A stretch of DNA of 64,000 nucleotides, taken from positions 187,425 to 251,424 of the forward strand of contig NZ_LQBL01000003.1 in the NCBI RefSeq assembly GCF_001483745.1, read 5' to 3'. Position numbers and translations under genes: made by a program. The stretch is from Serinicoccus chungangensis (lineage in GTDB: Bacteria > Actinomycetota > Actinomycetes > Actinomycetales > Dermatophilaceae). Shown in pieces: positions 1 through 7,653 of the stretch. Within the stretch, counting starts at the first letter, position 1; every line of letters begins with the position of its first letter. The notes under the pieces were generated by a model. The model was not told the origin of the DNA. It ran no database searches and saw nothing but the letters and a program-made list of their open reading frames with translations.

Positions 1-374
1 GGGTGCAGCTCACCGAGATGCCCCGGCACGGGGAGAAGTCCTTCTGCTGCGGCGCCGGCGGCGCCAGGATGTGGATGGAGGAGAAGCTCGGCACCCGCAT
101 CAACCTCAACCGCACCGAGGAGGCGCTGGCCACCGGCGCCGACCGCATCGCGATCGGCTGCCCGTTCTGCCGGGTCATGCTCTCCGACGGCCTCACGCAG
201 AAGCAGGCCGAGGGCGCCCGCGAGGAGGTCGAGGTCGTCGACGTCGCCCAGATGCTGCTCGCCGCCGTCCGCCGCGCCGGGCAGGACGAGACCACCCCGG
301 ACCAGCCCGACTCAGACCAGCCCGACCCGAGCCAGGACGACGACGCCCCCGCCGCCGCACCGGACGCGCGTTAG
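1..374 (+). CDS. etfD: EtfD-like (Fe-S) oxidoreductase, C-terminal part (5' end outside window)
   Basis: This is the C-terminal end of an iron-sulfur oxidoreductase of the kind that passes electrons from electron transfer flavoprotein to the quinone pool in fatty acid oxidation (Rv0338c/EtfD type in mycobacteria). The gene starts before the window; the GTG at 3 is only the first visible start-like codon. Counting from there, a cysteine-rich CCG domain is seen: CCGAGG at residues 15-20 and GCPFC with cysteines at 53 and 56, which ligate an iron-sulfur cluster in this family. The last 30 residues are Asp/Gln/Pro-rich and look disordered, and the final codons (APDAR) are made by the first unit of a 22-bp repeat array. 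The fadE5-type dehydrogenase elsewhere in the window fits the role. The family call is firm; the EtfD role is inferred. Confidence 0.75.
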   Translation, partial: VQLTEMPRHGEKSFCCGAGGARMWMEEKLGTRINLNRTEEALATGADRIAIGCPFCRVMLSDGLTQKQAEGAREEVEVVDVAQMLLAAVRRAGQDETTPDQPDSDQPDPSQDDDAPAAAPDAR

Positions 375-470
375 GCTCGCACCGGACGCGCGGTGAGCCC
401 GCACCGGACGCGTGTCCGGCGCAGTCCGGACGCGTGTCCGGCGCAGTCCGGACGCGGCGGGCGCTCAGCG
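358..470. repeat. 22-bp tandem array (family A), 5 units
   Basis: Five units repeat with an exact 22-bp period; the CCGG of each unit falls at 360, 382, 404, 426 and 448. The shared core is CCGGACGCG; the first three units begin CACCGGACGCG and the last two AGTCCGGACGCG. The array fills the gap between two convergent genes, forms the last codons of the upstream gene and ends at the stop of dcd. Related arrays lie at 19438-19657 and, inverted, at 20283-20370. Confidence 0.9.
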
Positions 471-1046
471 GGCGACGTCGCTGCGGGAGAAGTTCGACCA
501 GGACCGGCTGGCGGTGGGCCCCCGCTGGCCCTGGTAGTGGCTCCCCTTCTCCGAGCTGCCGTAGGGGTGCTGCGAGGCCGAGCTCAGCCGGAAGAAGCAG
601 AGCTGACCGATCTTCATCCCCGGGTGCAGCACGATGGGCAGGGTGGCCACGTTGGACAGTTCCAGGGTCACGTGACCGGTGAAGCCCGGGTCGACGAACC
701 CGGCCGTCGCGTGCGTGAGCAGCCCCAGCCGCCCCAGCGAGGACTTGCCCTCGACGCGGGCAGCGATGTCGTCCGGGAGGCTCACCTGCTCGTAGGTGGA
801 CCCGAGCACGAACTCACCCGGGTGGAGCACGAAGCTCTCCTCCGGCTCGACCTCCACCAGGCGGGTCAGGTCGGGCTGCTCCTGCGCCGGGTCGATGACG
901 GGGTACTTGTGGTTGTCGAAGAGCCGGAAGTAGCGGTCCAGCCGGATGTCGACGCTGGAGGGCTGGACCATCGTCGGGTCCCACGGGTCCAGCCGGACCC
1001 GCCCGGAGTCGATCGAGGCGAGGATGTCGCGGTCGGAGAGCAGCAC
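465..1046 (-). CDS. dcd: dCTP deaminase (probably the bifunctional, dUMP-forming type)
   Basis: Dcd deaminates dCTP and so feeds dUMP to thymidylate synthesis. The 193-residue length is normal. Hallmarks seen are [12 protein letters not shown], the AGFVDPGF motif with the dUTPase-fold barrel, [10 protein letters not shown] and YQGQRGPT near the C-terminus. The protein closely resembles the mycobacterial enzyme, which also cleaves dUTP to dUMP; that second activity is inferred from family resemblance. The start is a GTG at 1046. A TAGGGT -10 box (complement of 1053-1058) sits 6 nt before it, so the mRNA is probably leaderless. It diverges from the tRNA-Gly gene, and its 3' end abuts the 22-bp repeat array. 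Confidence 0.95.
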   Translation of the reverse strand: MLLSDRDILASIDSGRVRLDPWDPTMVQPSSVDIRLDRYFRLFDNHKYPVIDPAQEQPDLTRLVEVEPEESFVLHPGEFVLGSTYEQVSLPDDIAARVEGKSSLGRLGLLTHATAGFVDPGFTGHVTLELSNVATLPIVLHPGMKIGQLCFFRLSSASQHPYGSSEKGSHYQGQRGPTASRSWSNFSRSDVAR

Positions 1047-1072
1047 GACGACACCCTAGCCGGGGGGTGACT

Positions 1073-1102
1073 TTGGTCGTGGACACCCGGGGTGGTTATC
1101 AT
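1073..1102 (+). promoter_or_regulatory. Sigma70-type promoter for tRNA-Gly
   Basis: A -35 box TTGGTC (1073-1078) and a -10 box TATCAT (1097-1102) are separated by 18 bp and lie 25 bp before the mature tRNA 5' end. This is one of the few clear two-box promoters in the window. Confidence 0.6.
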
Positions 1103-1127
1103 GACTGTCGCCTCGATCCGAGGCCGC

Positions 1128-1201
1128 GCGGGCGTAGTTCAATGGTAGAACATCAGCTTCCCAAGCTGAATACGCGAGTTCGATTCTCGTCGCCCGCTCC
1201 A
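1128..1201 (+). tRNA. tRNA-Gly, anticodon CCC
   Basis: A full cloverleaf folds by eye. The acceptor stem GCGGGCG/CGCCCGC has 7 bp, the D stem is GTTC/GAAC, the anticodon stem is TCAGC/GCTGA with loop TTCCCAA, and the T arm is GCGAG-TTCGATT-CTCGT. The discriminator base is T1198 and CCA is encoded at 1199-1201. Loop positions 34-36 read CCC, so it decodes GGG glycine codons. Confidence 0.95.
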
Positions 1202-1211
1202 CGCGCCGGAC

Positions 1212-1574
1212 TCAGTAGCCTGGCCCCCGGGGCTGCTCGGCCCCCGACCCCCGCAGGTGGTGGGTCACCCACGCGGCATACCTGTCGAGGGCGTCGACGA
1301 CGGGCACGGCCATGATCTCGGGCACCTCGTAGGGATGCAGCGACCGCACGGTCTCGCAGAGCCGGCCGAAGGCCTCCCTGGAGGTCTTGGCCAGCAGCAA
1401 CCACTCCTTGCTCTCGTGCACCTCCCCGCTCCAGCTGTAGATCGAGGTCATCGGCCCCAGAACCTGCACGCAGGCGGCCGCCCGCCGGGCGACGAGCTCC
1501 TCACCGATGTGCCGGGCGGACTCCATCGAGGGCACGCTGACGCGGACCTCCACCAGATGGGACGGGTCGGTCAT
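1212..1574 (-). CDS. cutA: CutA1 divalent-cation tolerance protein
   Basis: CutA1 is a small trimeric ferredoxin-fold protein linked to copper tolerance; its biochemical role is unsettled. The 120-residue length fits the family. Visible family features are the N-terminal beta strand with VRVSVPSMESARHIGEELV, the central RRAAACVQVLGPMTSIYSW, the EWLLLAKTS strand and the HPYEVPEIMAVPV motif near the C-terminus. It lies 24 bp downstream of the aminotransferase gene on the same strand and is probably co-transcribed with it. The start ATG at 1574 is the only reasonable one for the conserved N-terminus. Confidence 0.93.
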   Translation of the reverse strand: MTDPSHLVEVRVSVPSMESARHIGEELVARRAAACVQVLGPMTSIYSWSGEVHESKEWLLLAKTSREAFGRLCETVRSLHPYEVPEIMAVPVVDALDRYAAWVTHHLRGSGAEQPRGPGY

Positions 1575-1598
1575 AGCCCCTGCTTCCTGCTCGAGCGG

Positions 1599-2921
1599 TC
1601 ACGGCGTCACGCCCGCCAGCACGTCGGCGAGGATCGCCACGCCACGGGAGGCGTCCTCGTCGGTGATCACGCACGGCGGCACCAGGTGCACGCGGTTGGC
1701 CACGATGAGGGGCCACATCCCCCGCTCCAGGCAACCGGCCTGCACCGCTTTCATCATGGCAGCAGAGGCGGGTTCGCGCGAGGCGTGGTCGGCCACGAGC
1801 TCGACGACCCAGAACACCCCGAGCCCGCGCACATCCCCCACCAGCGGGGTCGTGCCCAGGAGGGCCGTCGCCGCCGGCCCGAGGCTGTGCTTCCCCACCT
1901 GAGCGGCGTGCTCGACGACGCCCTCCTCGCGCATGATCGTGATCGCGGCGACGGCCGAGGCGGTGGCCAGGGCGTGCCCCGAGTAGGTCAGCCCGCCCGG
2001 GAACGGGCGCTCGTCGAAGGTCGCGGCAACCCGGTCGTCGATGACCACGCCGCCGAGCGGGACGTACCCGGAGTTGACCCCCTTGGCGAAGGTGATGAGG
2101 TCGGGCCGCACCCCGAAGTGGTCGAGGGCGAACCACGCTCCGGTACGCCCGAAGCCGGCCATCACCTCGTCGAGGATGAGCAGGATCCCGAACTCGTCGC
2201 ACAGCGCCCGCACCCCGGGCAGGTAGCCCGGTGGCGGCACGAGGATGCCGTTCGACCCGACGACCGTCTCGAGGATGATCGCGGCGACCTGGCCCGGTCC
2301 CTCGGCCTCGAGGGTGTGCCGCAGGTGCAGCAGGGCGCGCTCGCTCTCCTCCTCCTGCGTCGTGGCGTGGAACTCGCTGCGGTACAGGTGCGGGCCCCAG
2401 AAGTGCACGACCCCCGGGATGCCGGGCTCGCCACCCCACCGGCGGGCCTCGCCGGTCAGGGTGATGGCCCCGGCCGTGCCCCCGTGGTAGCTGCGGTAGG
2501 ACGCCAGGACCTTGTGCCGGCCGGTGTGCGCCCGGGCCATCCGCAGGGCGTTCTCGTTGGCCTCCGCCCCGCCGTTGGTGAAGAAGACCTTGCTCATGCC
2601 CTCCGGCGCCAGCCCCGAGATGAGGGCGGCCGCCTCGGCGCGGCTCTCCTCCGCGAACGCCGGGGCCACCGTGGTCAGCCGCCCGGCGGCCTCGGCGATC
2701 GCGGCCGACAGCCGCGGGTGCTGGTAGCCGATGTTGACATTGACCAGCTGGGAGGAGAAGTCGAGGAAGCGCCGGCCCTGGTGGTCCCAGAAGTAGGCGC
2801 CCTCGCCCCCGGCCAGCGGCACCGGGTCGATGGCCCGCTGAGCCGACCAGGAGGTCATGACATGGGCCCGGGAGAGCTCCCGGATCCGGACGTCGCGGGC
2901 GAGGTCGGGAGCGGTCGTCAT
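1599..2921 (-). CDS. Class III pyridoxal-phosphate aminotransferase
   Basis: A 440-residue fold-type I omega-aminotransferase, related to taurine-, beta-alanine- or 4-aminobutyrate-pyruvate aminotransferases. The substrate cannot be told from sequence. Motifs are FFTNGGAEANENALRMAR (PLP phosphate region), SYHGGTAGAITLTGE, ILDEVMAGFGRTG with the PLP-binding Asp, and FAKGVNSGYVPLGG with the Schiff-base Lys. Reading continues upstream in frame, but the conserved N-terminus and a TAGAGT -10 box (complement of 2929-2934), 7 nt before the ATG, place the start at 2921 on a probably leaderless mRNA. It diverges from the acyl-CoA synthetase gene, and cutA follows it. Confidence 0.9.
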   Translation of the reverse strand: MTTAPDLARDVRIRELSRAHVMTSWSAQRAIDPVPLAGGEGAYFWDHQGRRFLDFSSQLVNVNIGYQHPRLSAAIAEAAGRLTTVAPAFAEESRAEAAALISGLAPEGMSKVFFTNGGAEANENALRMARAHTGRHKVLASYRSYHGGTAGAITLTGEARRWGGEPGIPGVVHFWGPHLYRSEFHATTQEEESERALLHLRHTLEAEGPGQVAAIILETVVGSNGILVPPPGYLPGVRALCDEFGILLILDEVMAGFGRTGAWFALDHFGVRPDLITFAKGVNSGYVPLGGVVIDDRVAATFDERPFPGGLTYSGHALATASAVAAITIMREEGVVEHAAQVGKHSLGPAATALLGTTPLVGDVRGLGVFWVVELVADHASREPASAAMMKAVQAGCLERGMWPLIVANRVHLVPPCVITDEDASRGVAILADVLAGVTP

Positions 2922-2985
2922 GGGAGCGACTCTAGGCCAGCCGCACCCCTGGTGCCCGTCGCGGACGCACGGCAGGATGGGGGGC

Positions 2986-4617
2986 ATGGCACAGGCGCTG
3001 GCGCACACCATCGGGGTCGGCGAACCGCCGTTGCTCGAGCAGACCATCGGGGACAACCTGGACGAGACCGCCCACCAGCACCCCGACCGCGAGGCGCTGG
3101 TCGAGGTCGCCACCGGGCGCCGCTGGACGTATGCCGAGCTCGTCGGCGACGTCAACCTCGTCGCCCGCGCGCTGGTCGCCTCCGGGGTGCGCACCGGTGA
3201 CCGGGTGGGCATCTGGGCGCCGAACTGCGCCGAGTGGACCCTCGTGCAGCTGGCGACCGCCAAGGTCGGGGCCATCCTCGTCACCATCAACCCGGCCTAC
3301 AGCGAGCGTGAGCTGGCCTACGTGCTGCGGCAGTCGGGGACCCGCACGGTCGTCGTCGCGCAGGAGTTCCGGGGCCGCTCCTACCCCGAGATGGTCGAGC
3401 GGGTCCGGGACGGGTGCCCCGACCTCGCCCAGGTGCTCGTCATCGGTGACGAGGGGTGGGACGAGGCGCTGGCCGGGGCTCACCAGGTCAGCCCCGGACG
3501 CCTCGCCGAGCTGCAGGCGACGCTCACCCCGGACCAGCCCATCAACATCCAGTACACCTCCGGCACCACCGGCTTCCCCAAGGGCGCGACGCTGTCCCAC
3601 CGCAACATCCTCAACAACGGCTACTTCGTCGGGGAGGGGTGCCGTTACACCGAGCAGGACGTCATCTGCATACCCGTGCCGTTCTACCACTGCTTCGGCA
3701 TGGTCATGGGCACGCTCGCGGCGACCACGCACGGCGCATGCGCGGTCATCCCGGGGCCGGCGTTCGACCCGGGAGCGACCCTGCGCGCGGTGCGGGACGA
3801 GCAGTGCACCTCGCTCTACGGCGTACCGACGATGTTCATCGCCATGCTGGAGCTCCTCGACGCCGACGACGAGCTCACGACCGCGGACCTGGCCACGGTC
3901 CGCACCGGGATCATGGCCGGGTCGCCGTGCCCGGCGTCGGTCATGCGCTCGCTCATCGAGGCGGGTGTCGAGGAGATGACCATCTGCTACGGCATGACCG
4001 AGACCTCGCCGGTGTCCACGCAGACGGCCCCGGACGACCCCTTCGAGAAGAAGGTCGGCACCGTCGGCCGGGTGGGGCCGCACCTGCAGATCCAGATCGT
4101 CGACCCGACGACGCGCGAGGTGCTGCCCCGGGGTGCGGCCGGGGAGTTCTGCACCCAGGGCTACTCGGTCATGCTCGGCTACTGGGAGGACCCGGAGCGG
4201 ACCGCCGAGGTGCTGCGGGACGGGTGGATGTCGACCGGGGACCTCGGGGTGATGGACGACGAGGGGTACGTCGAGATCACCGGCCGCATCAAGGACCTGG
4301 TCATCCGCGGTGGGGAGAACATCTCCCCCCGGGAGGTCGAGGAGGTCCTGCACGCGCACCCGGACGTGCTCGACGCCCAGGTCGTGGGGGTGCCCGACGA
4401 GCGCTACGGCGAGGAGCTCATGGCCTTCCTGCGGCTGCGGGAGGGAGCCGCACCGCTCACCGCGGAGGCCGTCCGGGAGTTCTGCTCCGGCTCGCTGGCC
4501 CGCTACAAGATCCCGCGCCACGTGCAGGTCGTCGAGGAGTTCCCCATGACGGTCACCGGCAAGGTGCGCAAGGTCGAGCTGCGCGAGCGCGGCGCCGAGC
4601 TGCTGCAGGAGCCCTGA
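2986..4617 (+). CDS. Fatty acyl-CoA synthetase (AMP-binding, FadD/ACSF2-like)
   Basis: This enzyme activates a carboxylic acid, probably a medium- or long-chain fatty acid, to acyl-CoA through an acyl-adenylate. It has 543 residues, the normal size. The P-loop-like YTSGTTGFPKGA is near residue 189, CYGMTETSP near 334, the hinge GRIKDLVIRGGENISPREVE near 435, and the catalytic lysine in TGKVRKVEL near 525. ATG 2986 is chosen because a G-rich ribosome site precedes it and the family N-terminus follows; an in-frame ATG at 2977 is possible. The SDR gene follows on the same strand after a 32-bp repeat pair. Chain-length preference is unknown. Confidence 0.9.
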   Translation: MAQALAHTIGVGEPPLLEQTIGDNLDETAHQHPDREALVEVATGRRWTYAELVGDVNLVARALVASGVRTGDRVGIWAPNCAEWTLVQLATAKVGAILVTINPAYSERELAYVLRQSGTRTVVVAQEFRGRSYPEMVERVRDGCPDLAQVLVIGDEGWDEALAGAHQVSPGRLAELQATLTPDQPINIQYTSGTTGFPKGATLSHRNILNNGYFVGEGCRYTEQDVICIPVPFYHCFGMVMGTLAATTHGACAVIPGPAFDPGATLRAVRDEQCTSLYGVPTMFIAMLELLDADDELTTADLATVRTGIMAGSPCPASVMRSLIEAGVEEMTICYGMTETSPVSTQTAPDDPFEKKVGTVGRVGPHLQIQIVDPTTREVLPRGAAGEFCTQGYSVMLGYWEDPERTAEVLRDGWMSTGDLGVMDDEGYVEITGRIKDLVIRGGENISPREVEEVLHAHPDVLDAQVVGVPDERYGEELMAFLRLREGAAPLTAEAVREFCSGSLARYKIPRHVQVVEEFPMTVTGKVRKVELRERGAELLQEP

Positions 4618-4625
4618 CCCCCCAG

Positions 4626-4685
4626 CCCCACCGAGCGCCGCCACTGGTTGCCCCCAGCCCCACCGAGCGCCGCGCATGGTTGCTG
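4626..4685. repeat. 32-bp tandem repeat (family B), 2 units
   Basis: Two copies beginning CCCCACCGAGCGCCGC start at 4626 and 4658, a 32-bp period. Each contains a (C/A)TGGTTGC core, and they fill the gap between the acyl-CoA synthetase and the SDR. The reverse complement matches the arrays at 11640-11735 and, in coding sequence, those at 27395-27490 and 34660-34720. Confidence 0.85.
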
Positions 4686-4698
4686 GCAAGATCGGCTC

Positions 4699-5469
4699 AT
4701 GAGCCTGGACTACGCACAGATGTTCCGCCTGGACGGCCGGCACGCCGCGGTGCTCGGGTGCGGCGGGATCGGCGCCGAGATCGTCGCCGGCCTGGCCGCC
4801 CAGGGCGCCCGGGTGAGCTGCCTCGACCAGGACCCGGGTGTCGCCCGGGCGGCGCTGGAGCGCGCGCCGGGAGGAGCGGCATACCCCGTCGACGTGCTGG
4901 ACACCGACGCCCTGGCGCGCTGTGCCGCGCAGCTCGGTGACGTCGACGTGCTGGTGCTCACCGCCGCGATGAACGTCCGCAAGCGGCTGCTGGACTACAC
5001 GGCCGAGGAGTTCGACCGCGTCGTGGACCTCAACCTGCGGGGCACCTTCCAGGCGGTGCGCGCCTTCGCGCCCGGCATGGTCGAGCGCGGGCGGGGGTCC
5101 GTCGTCGCGCTGACCTCGATCCGCGCGGTCACCGTCGAGCCGGGGCAAGGGGTGTATGCCGCGACCAAGGCCGGGGTGACGCAGCTGGTGCGCACGTGGG
5201 CGGCGGAGCTCGGACCGGCCGGGGTGCGCATCAACGCGGTCGCGCCGGGGGTCGTGGCGACGCCGCTGACGCAGCAGATCCGCGATGACGCGGACTGGGA
5301 CCGGGCGTATGCCGAGAAGTCGGCCCTGGGTCGGTGGGCGCGGCCTGAGGAGATGGTCGGGGCCGTGGCGTGGCTGGCCTCGGACGCGGCGAGCTTCGTC
5401 ACCGGCAGCCAGGTGATGGTCGACGGCGGCTGGACCGCGATCGACGGGCGGTTCACCCCGCCCGGGTGA
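4699..5469 (+). CDS. SDR family oxidoreductase
   Basis: A classical short-chain dehydrogenase of 256 residues, probably acting on a hydroxyacyl or sugar-like alcohol; the substrate is not recognisable. The nucleotide-binding glycine motif reads LGCGGIGAEI near residue 18, with Cys where the usual TGxxxGxG has Thr/Gly, so cofactor binding may deviate slightly. The catalytic set is visible: Asn in DLNLRGTF, Ser in ALTSIRAV, and Tyr-Lys in GVYAATKAG near 151-155. The C-terminal FVTGSQVMVDGGW is typical. It follows the acyl-CoA synthetase gene after 81 bp containing a repeat pair and converges on purU. Confidence 0.88.
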   Translation: MSLDYAQMFRLDGRHAAVLGCGGIGAEIVAGLAAQGARVSCLDQDPGVARAALERAPGGAAYPVDVLDTDALARCAAQLGDVDVLVLTAAMNVRKRLLDYTAEEFDRVVDLNLRGTFQAVRAFAPGMVERGRGSVVALTSIRAVTVEPGQGVYAATKAGVTQLVRTWAAELGPAGVRINAVAPGVVATPLTQQIRDDADWDRAYAEKSALGRWARPEEMVGAVAWLASDAASFVTGSQVMVDGGWTAIDGRFTPPG

Positions 5470-5503
5470 CCTTCGTGTCGCCGCCAGGCGCGCGGCTGGG
5501 GTC

Positions 5504-5523
5504 GAGGGGGTGCCGATCCCCTC
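5504..5523. terminator. Short hairpin between convergent SDR and purU genes
   Basis: GAGGGG (5504-5509) and CCCCTC (5518-5523) pair around an 8-nt loop in the 94-bp convergent gap. There is no T-tract; a bidirectional terminator role is inferred from position only. Confidence 0.35.
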
Positions 5524-5563
5524 ACGTGGTCACCCTGGGACGGCCGGCCCGGCCGCGGTCGGC

Positions 5564-6430
5564 TCAGGAGAAGACGATGGTGCGACCCGAGCGCAGGACG
5601 ACCCGGTGCTCGGCGTGCCAGCGGATGGCCCGCGAGAAGGCGGCCGCCTCGACCTCCTGCCCCTGCTGCGCGAGCTGGGCCGGGGTCAGCCGGTGGTCCA
5701 CCCGCCGGAAGTCCTGCTCGATGATCGGGCCCTCGTCCAGGTCGGCGGTGACGTAGTGCGCGGTCGCACCGATGACCTTCACGCCACGGTCGTGCGCCTG
5801 GGTGTAGGGCTTGGCACCCTTGAAGCTGGGCAGCAGCGAGTGGTGGATGTTGATGATCCGCCCGGAGTAGTCGCGGCACAGCTCCGGCGAGAGGACCTGC
5901 ATGTAGCGGGCCAGGGCGATGGTGTCGACGCGGTGGTCGTCGACGATCGCCCGCAGCTGAGCCTCGGCCTCCGGCTTGGTCTCCGCGGTGATCGGCACGT
6001 GGTGGAAGGGGATCCCGTGCCACTCCGCCAGGCCGCGGAAGTCCTCGTGGTTGGACACGATGGCCGGGATGGTCACCGGCAGCTGCCCGGTGCGGGTGCG
6101 GAAGAGCAGGTCGTTGAGGCAGTGCCCCATCCGGCTCACCATGATGAGCAACCGCTGCGGTTCGGCCTGGTCGTGCACCTGCCACTGACCGCCGAGCTCG
6201 GCAGCCACCGGTGCCAGCGCGTCCCGCAGGTCCTCGACCCCGATGGGGTCACCGTCCGCGTGCGCCTCGATCCGGAGGTGGTACTCACCGCTGCTCGGGT
6301 CGGCGAACTGCTGACTGTCGGTGAAGGACAGGTCGTGCTCCAGCAGCGTGCGCGAGACCGCGTAGACGATGCCCTTGCGGTCGGGACACGACAGGGTCAG
6401 CACGAAGTCGCGGTTGGTCTCGGGGCTCAC
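5564..6430 (-). CDS. purU: Formyltetrahydrofolate deformylase
   Basis: PurU hydrolyses 10-formyl-THF to THF plus formate and so balances one-carbon pools. The 288 residues comprise an N-terminal ACT domain (about 1-80, LTLSCPDRKGIVYAVSRTLL) and a C-terminal formyltransferase-fold domain. The catalytic residues are visible in NIHHSLLPSFKGAKPY (His) and ATAHYVTADLDEGPII (Asp), with Asn in the same motif. The start is taken as GTG 6430: a TAGACT -10 box (complement of 6439-6444) lies 8 nt upstream, and the conserved N-terminus begins there although the frame is open further upstream. It is transcribed alone, convergent with the SDR gene. Confidence 0.95.
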   Translation of the reverse strand: MSPETNRDFVLTLSCPDRKGIVYAVSRTLLEHDLSFTDSQQFADPSSGEYHLRIEAHADGDPIGVEDLRDALAPVAAELGGQWQVHDQAEPQRLLIMVSRMGHCLNDLLFRTRTGQLPVTIPAIVSNHEDFRGLAEWHGIPFHHVPITAETKPEAEAQLRAIVDDHRVDTIALARYMQVLSPELCRDYSGRIINIHHSLLPSFKGAKPYTQAHDRGVKVIGATAHYVTADLDEGPIIEQDFRRVDHRLTPAQLAQQGQEVEAAAFSRAIRWHAEHRVVLRSGRTIVFS

Positions 6431-6490
6431 GGACGCCCAGTCTAGGACGTCCCGGGGGTCACCGGCGCGCCCCCAGAGCCACTCCGCCGG

Positions 6491-6521
6491 CCTGATCCCG
6501 CACCCAGGATGCGGGATCAGG
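6491..6521 (-). terminator. Intrinsic hairpin ending the P1 peptidase gene
   Basis: A perfect 12-bp stem, CCTGATCCCGCA (6491-6502) with TGCGGGATCAGG (6510-6521), encloses the 7-nt loop CCCAGGA. The stop codon of the P1 peptidase gene (complement of 6517-6519) lies inside the stem. There is no U-tract, as is common in actinobacterial terminators. Confidence 0.7.
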
Positions 6522-7641
6522 GACGGGCGGCGGAGGGGAAGGCGTCGAGGTAGCTGCGCCAGGTGCCGGCCGGGGTGGTGATGGTCGTTGCCGCGAGCAC
6601 GGCCCGGACCATGGCCCGGGTGACGACCTCGCCCGAGGTATGCAGCATCGCGTGGACGCCCGCCTGGTCCGGGGCGTCCCGGGCGCAGGTCGCGAGGCCG
6701 AAGAGGCTGTCGCCGTCGAACATCGTGTGGATCGGGTTGACGGCGCGGGCCATGCCGTCGTGCCCGCTGGTGGCGAGCCGGGCGCATTGCGCCGGGTCGA
6801 GCGTGGCGTCGGTCGCGACCACCCCGATGGTGGTGGCCAGCGACCGCGGCACCGAGCTGGTGGCGTTCGCCTCCTCGGCGGCCGCGCGCGCCGCCGCCAG
6901 CTCCTCGGGGCGCGGGCGCTGCGGCCACCGGCCGTCGGGCCACTCACCGAGGCCGGTGAGGTCCTCGGCCACCAGGTGCCGGGCGCCCCACAGCTCGCCG
7001 GTCGTGAGGTCGACCGCGGAGCCCACGGCGTTGACCACCACGAGCGCGGCGATCGTCGTGCCGTCGGGCAGCACGCCGCTGGCGGTGCCCACCCCGCCCC
7101 GCAGCCCGCCCACCTGGGCGCCTGTGCCCGCGCCGACGCTGCCCTGGGGCACGTGCCCCGCCCCCGCCCCCGCAGGCCCACCGCCCTGGTCCGCGGCACC
7201 TCCGTGCTCCTGCGCCGCCTGCAGTGCGGCGACCCCGAACCCGGCGTCGGGGAAGGCCCCGAAGTTCCCGCCCCGCCCCAGGTCGAAGCACACGGCGGCC
7301 GGCACGATGGGCACCACCTCGCCCGGTCCCCCCATGGGGAAGCCCCGGCCGTGGGCATACAGCTCGCGCATGACCCCGTCGGCGGCCGCGAGCCCGAAGG
7401 CCGACCCTCCCGAGAGCACGAGGGCGTGCACCCGCTCGACGAGGTTGCGCGGATCGAGCAGGTCGGTCTCCCGGGTGCCCGGGGCCCCACCGCGCACGTC
7501 CGCCCCGGCGACGGCACCCACGGCCGGGCAGCGGACGACCGTCGTGCCGGTGAGCCACCCGTCACCGACCCGCTGGTGGTGTCCGACCGCGAGGCCGGCC
7601 ACGTCCAGCAGGGAGTTCGTCGGGCCGGCGGTGGGCTGCAT
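6517..7641 (-). CDS. P1 family (S58, DmpA/NylC-like) N-terminal nucleophile peptidase
   Basis: A 374-residue member of the DmpA/NylC superfamily, which are self-processing aminopeptidases or amidohydrolases with an Ntn-like fold (Rv1333-type in mycobacteria). Seen are NSLLDVAGLAVGHHQR at the N-terminus, VLSGGSAFGLAAADGVM near 95, GAGTGAQVGGLRGGVGTAS near 170-190, and the ATTIGVVATDATLD region near 278 that normally carries the autocleavage site and nucleophile (a Thr here). Gly/Ala-rich linkers near 150-165 are low complexity. The natural substrate is unknown. It lies downstream of pntB on the same strand and ends in a strong hairpin that overlaps its stop codon. Confidence 0.85.
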   Translation of the reverse strand: MQPTAGPTNSLLDVAGLAVGHHQRVGDGWLTGTTVVRCPAVGAVAGADVRGGAPGTRETDLLDPRNLVERVHALVLSGGSAFGLAAADGVMRELYAHGRGFPMGGPGEVVPIVPAAVCFDLGRGGNFGAFPDAGFGVAALQAAQEHGGAADQGGGPAGAGAGHVPQGSVGAGTGAQVGGLRGGVGTASGVLPDGTTIAALVVVNAVGSAVDLTTGELWGARHLVAEDLTGLGEWPDGRWPQRPRPEELAAARAAAEEANATSSVPRSLATTIGVVATDATLDPAQCARLATSGHDGMARAVNPIHTMFDGDSLFGLATCARDAPDQAGVHAMLHTSGEVVTRAMVRAVLAATTITTPAGTWRSYLDAFPSAARP

Positions 7642-7653
7642 GCGCCTACCTTG

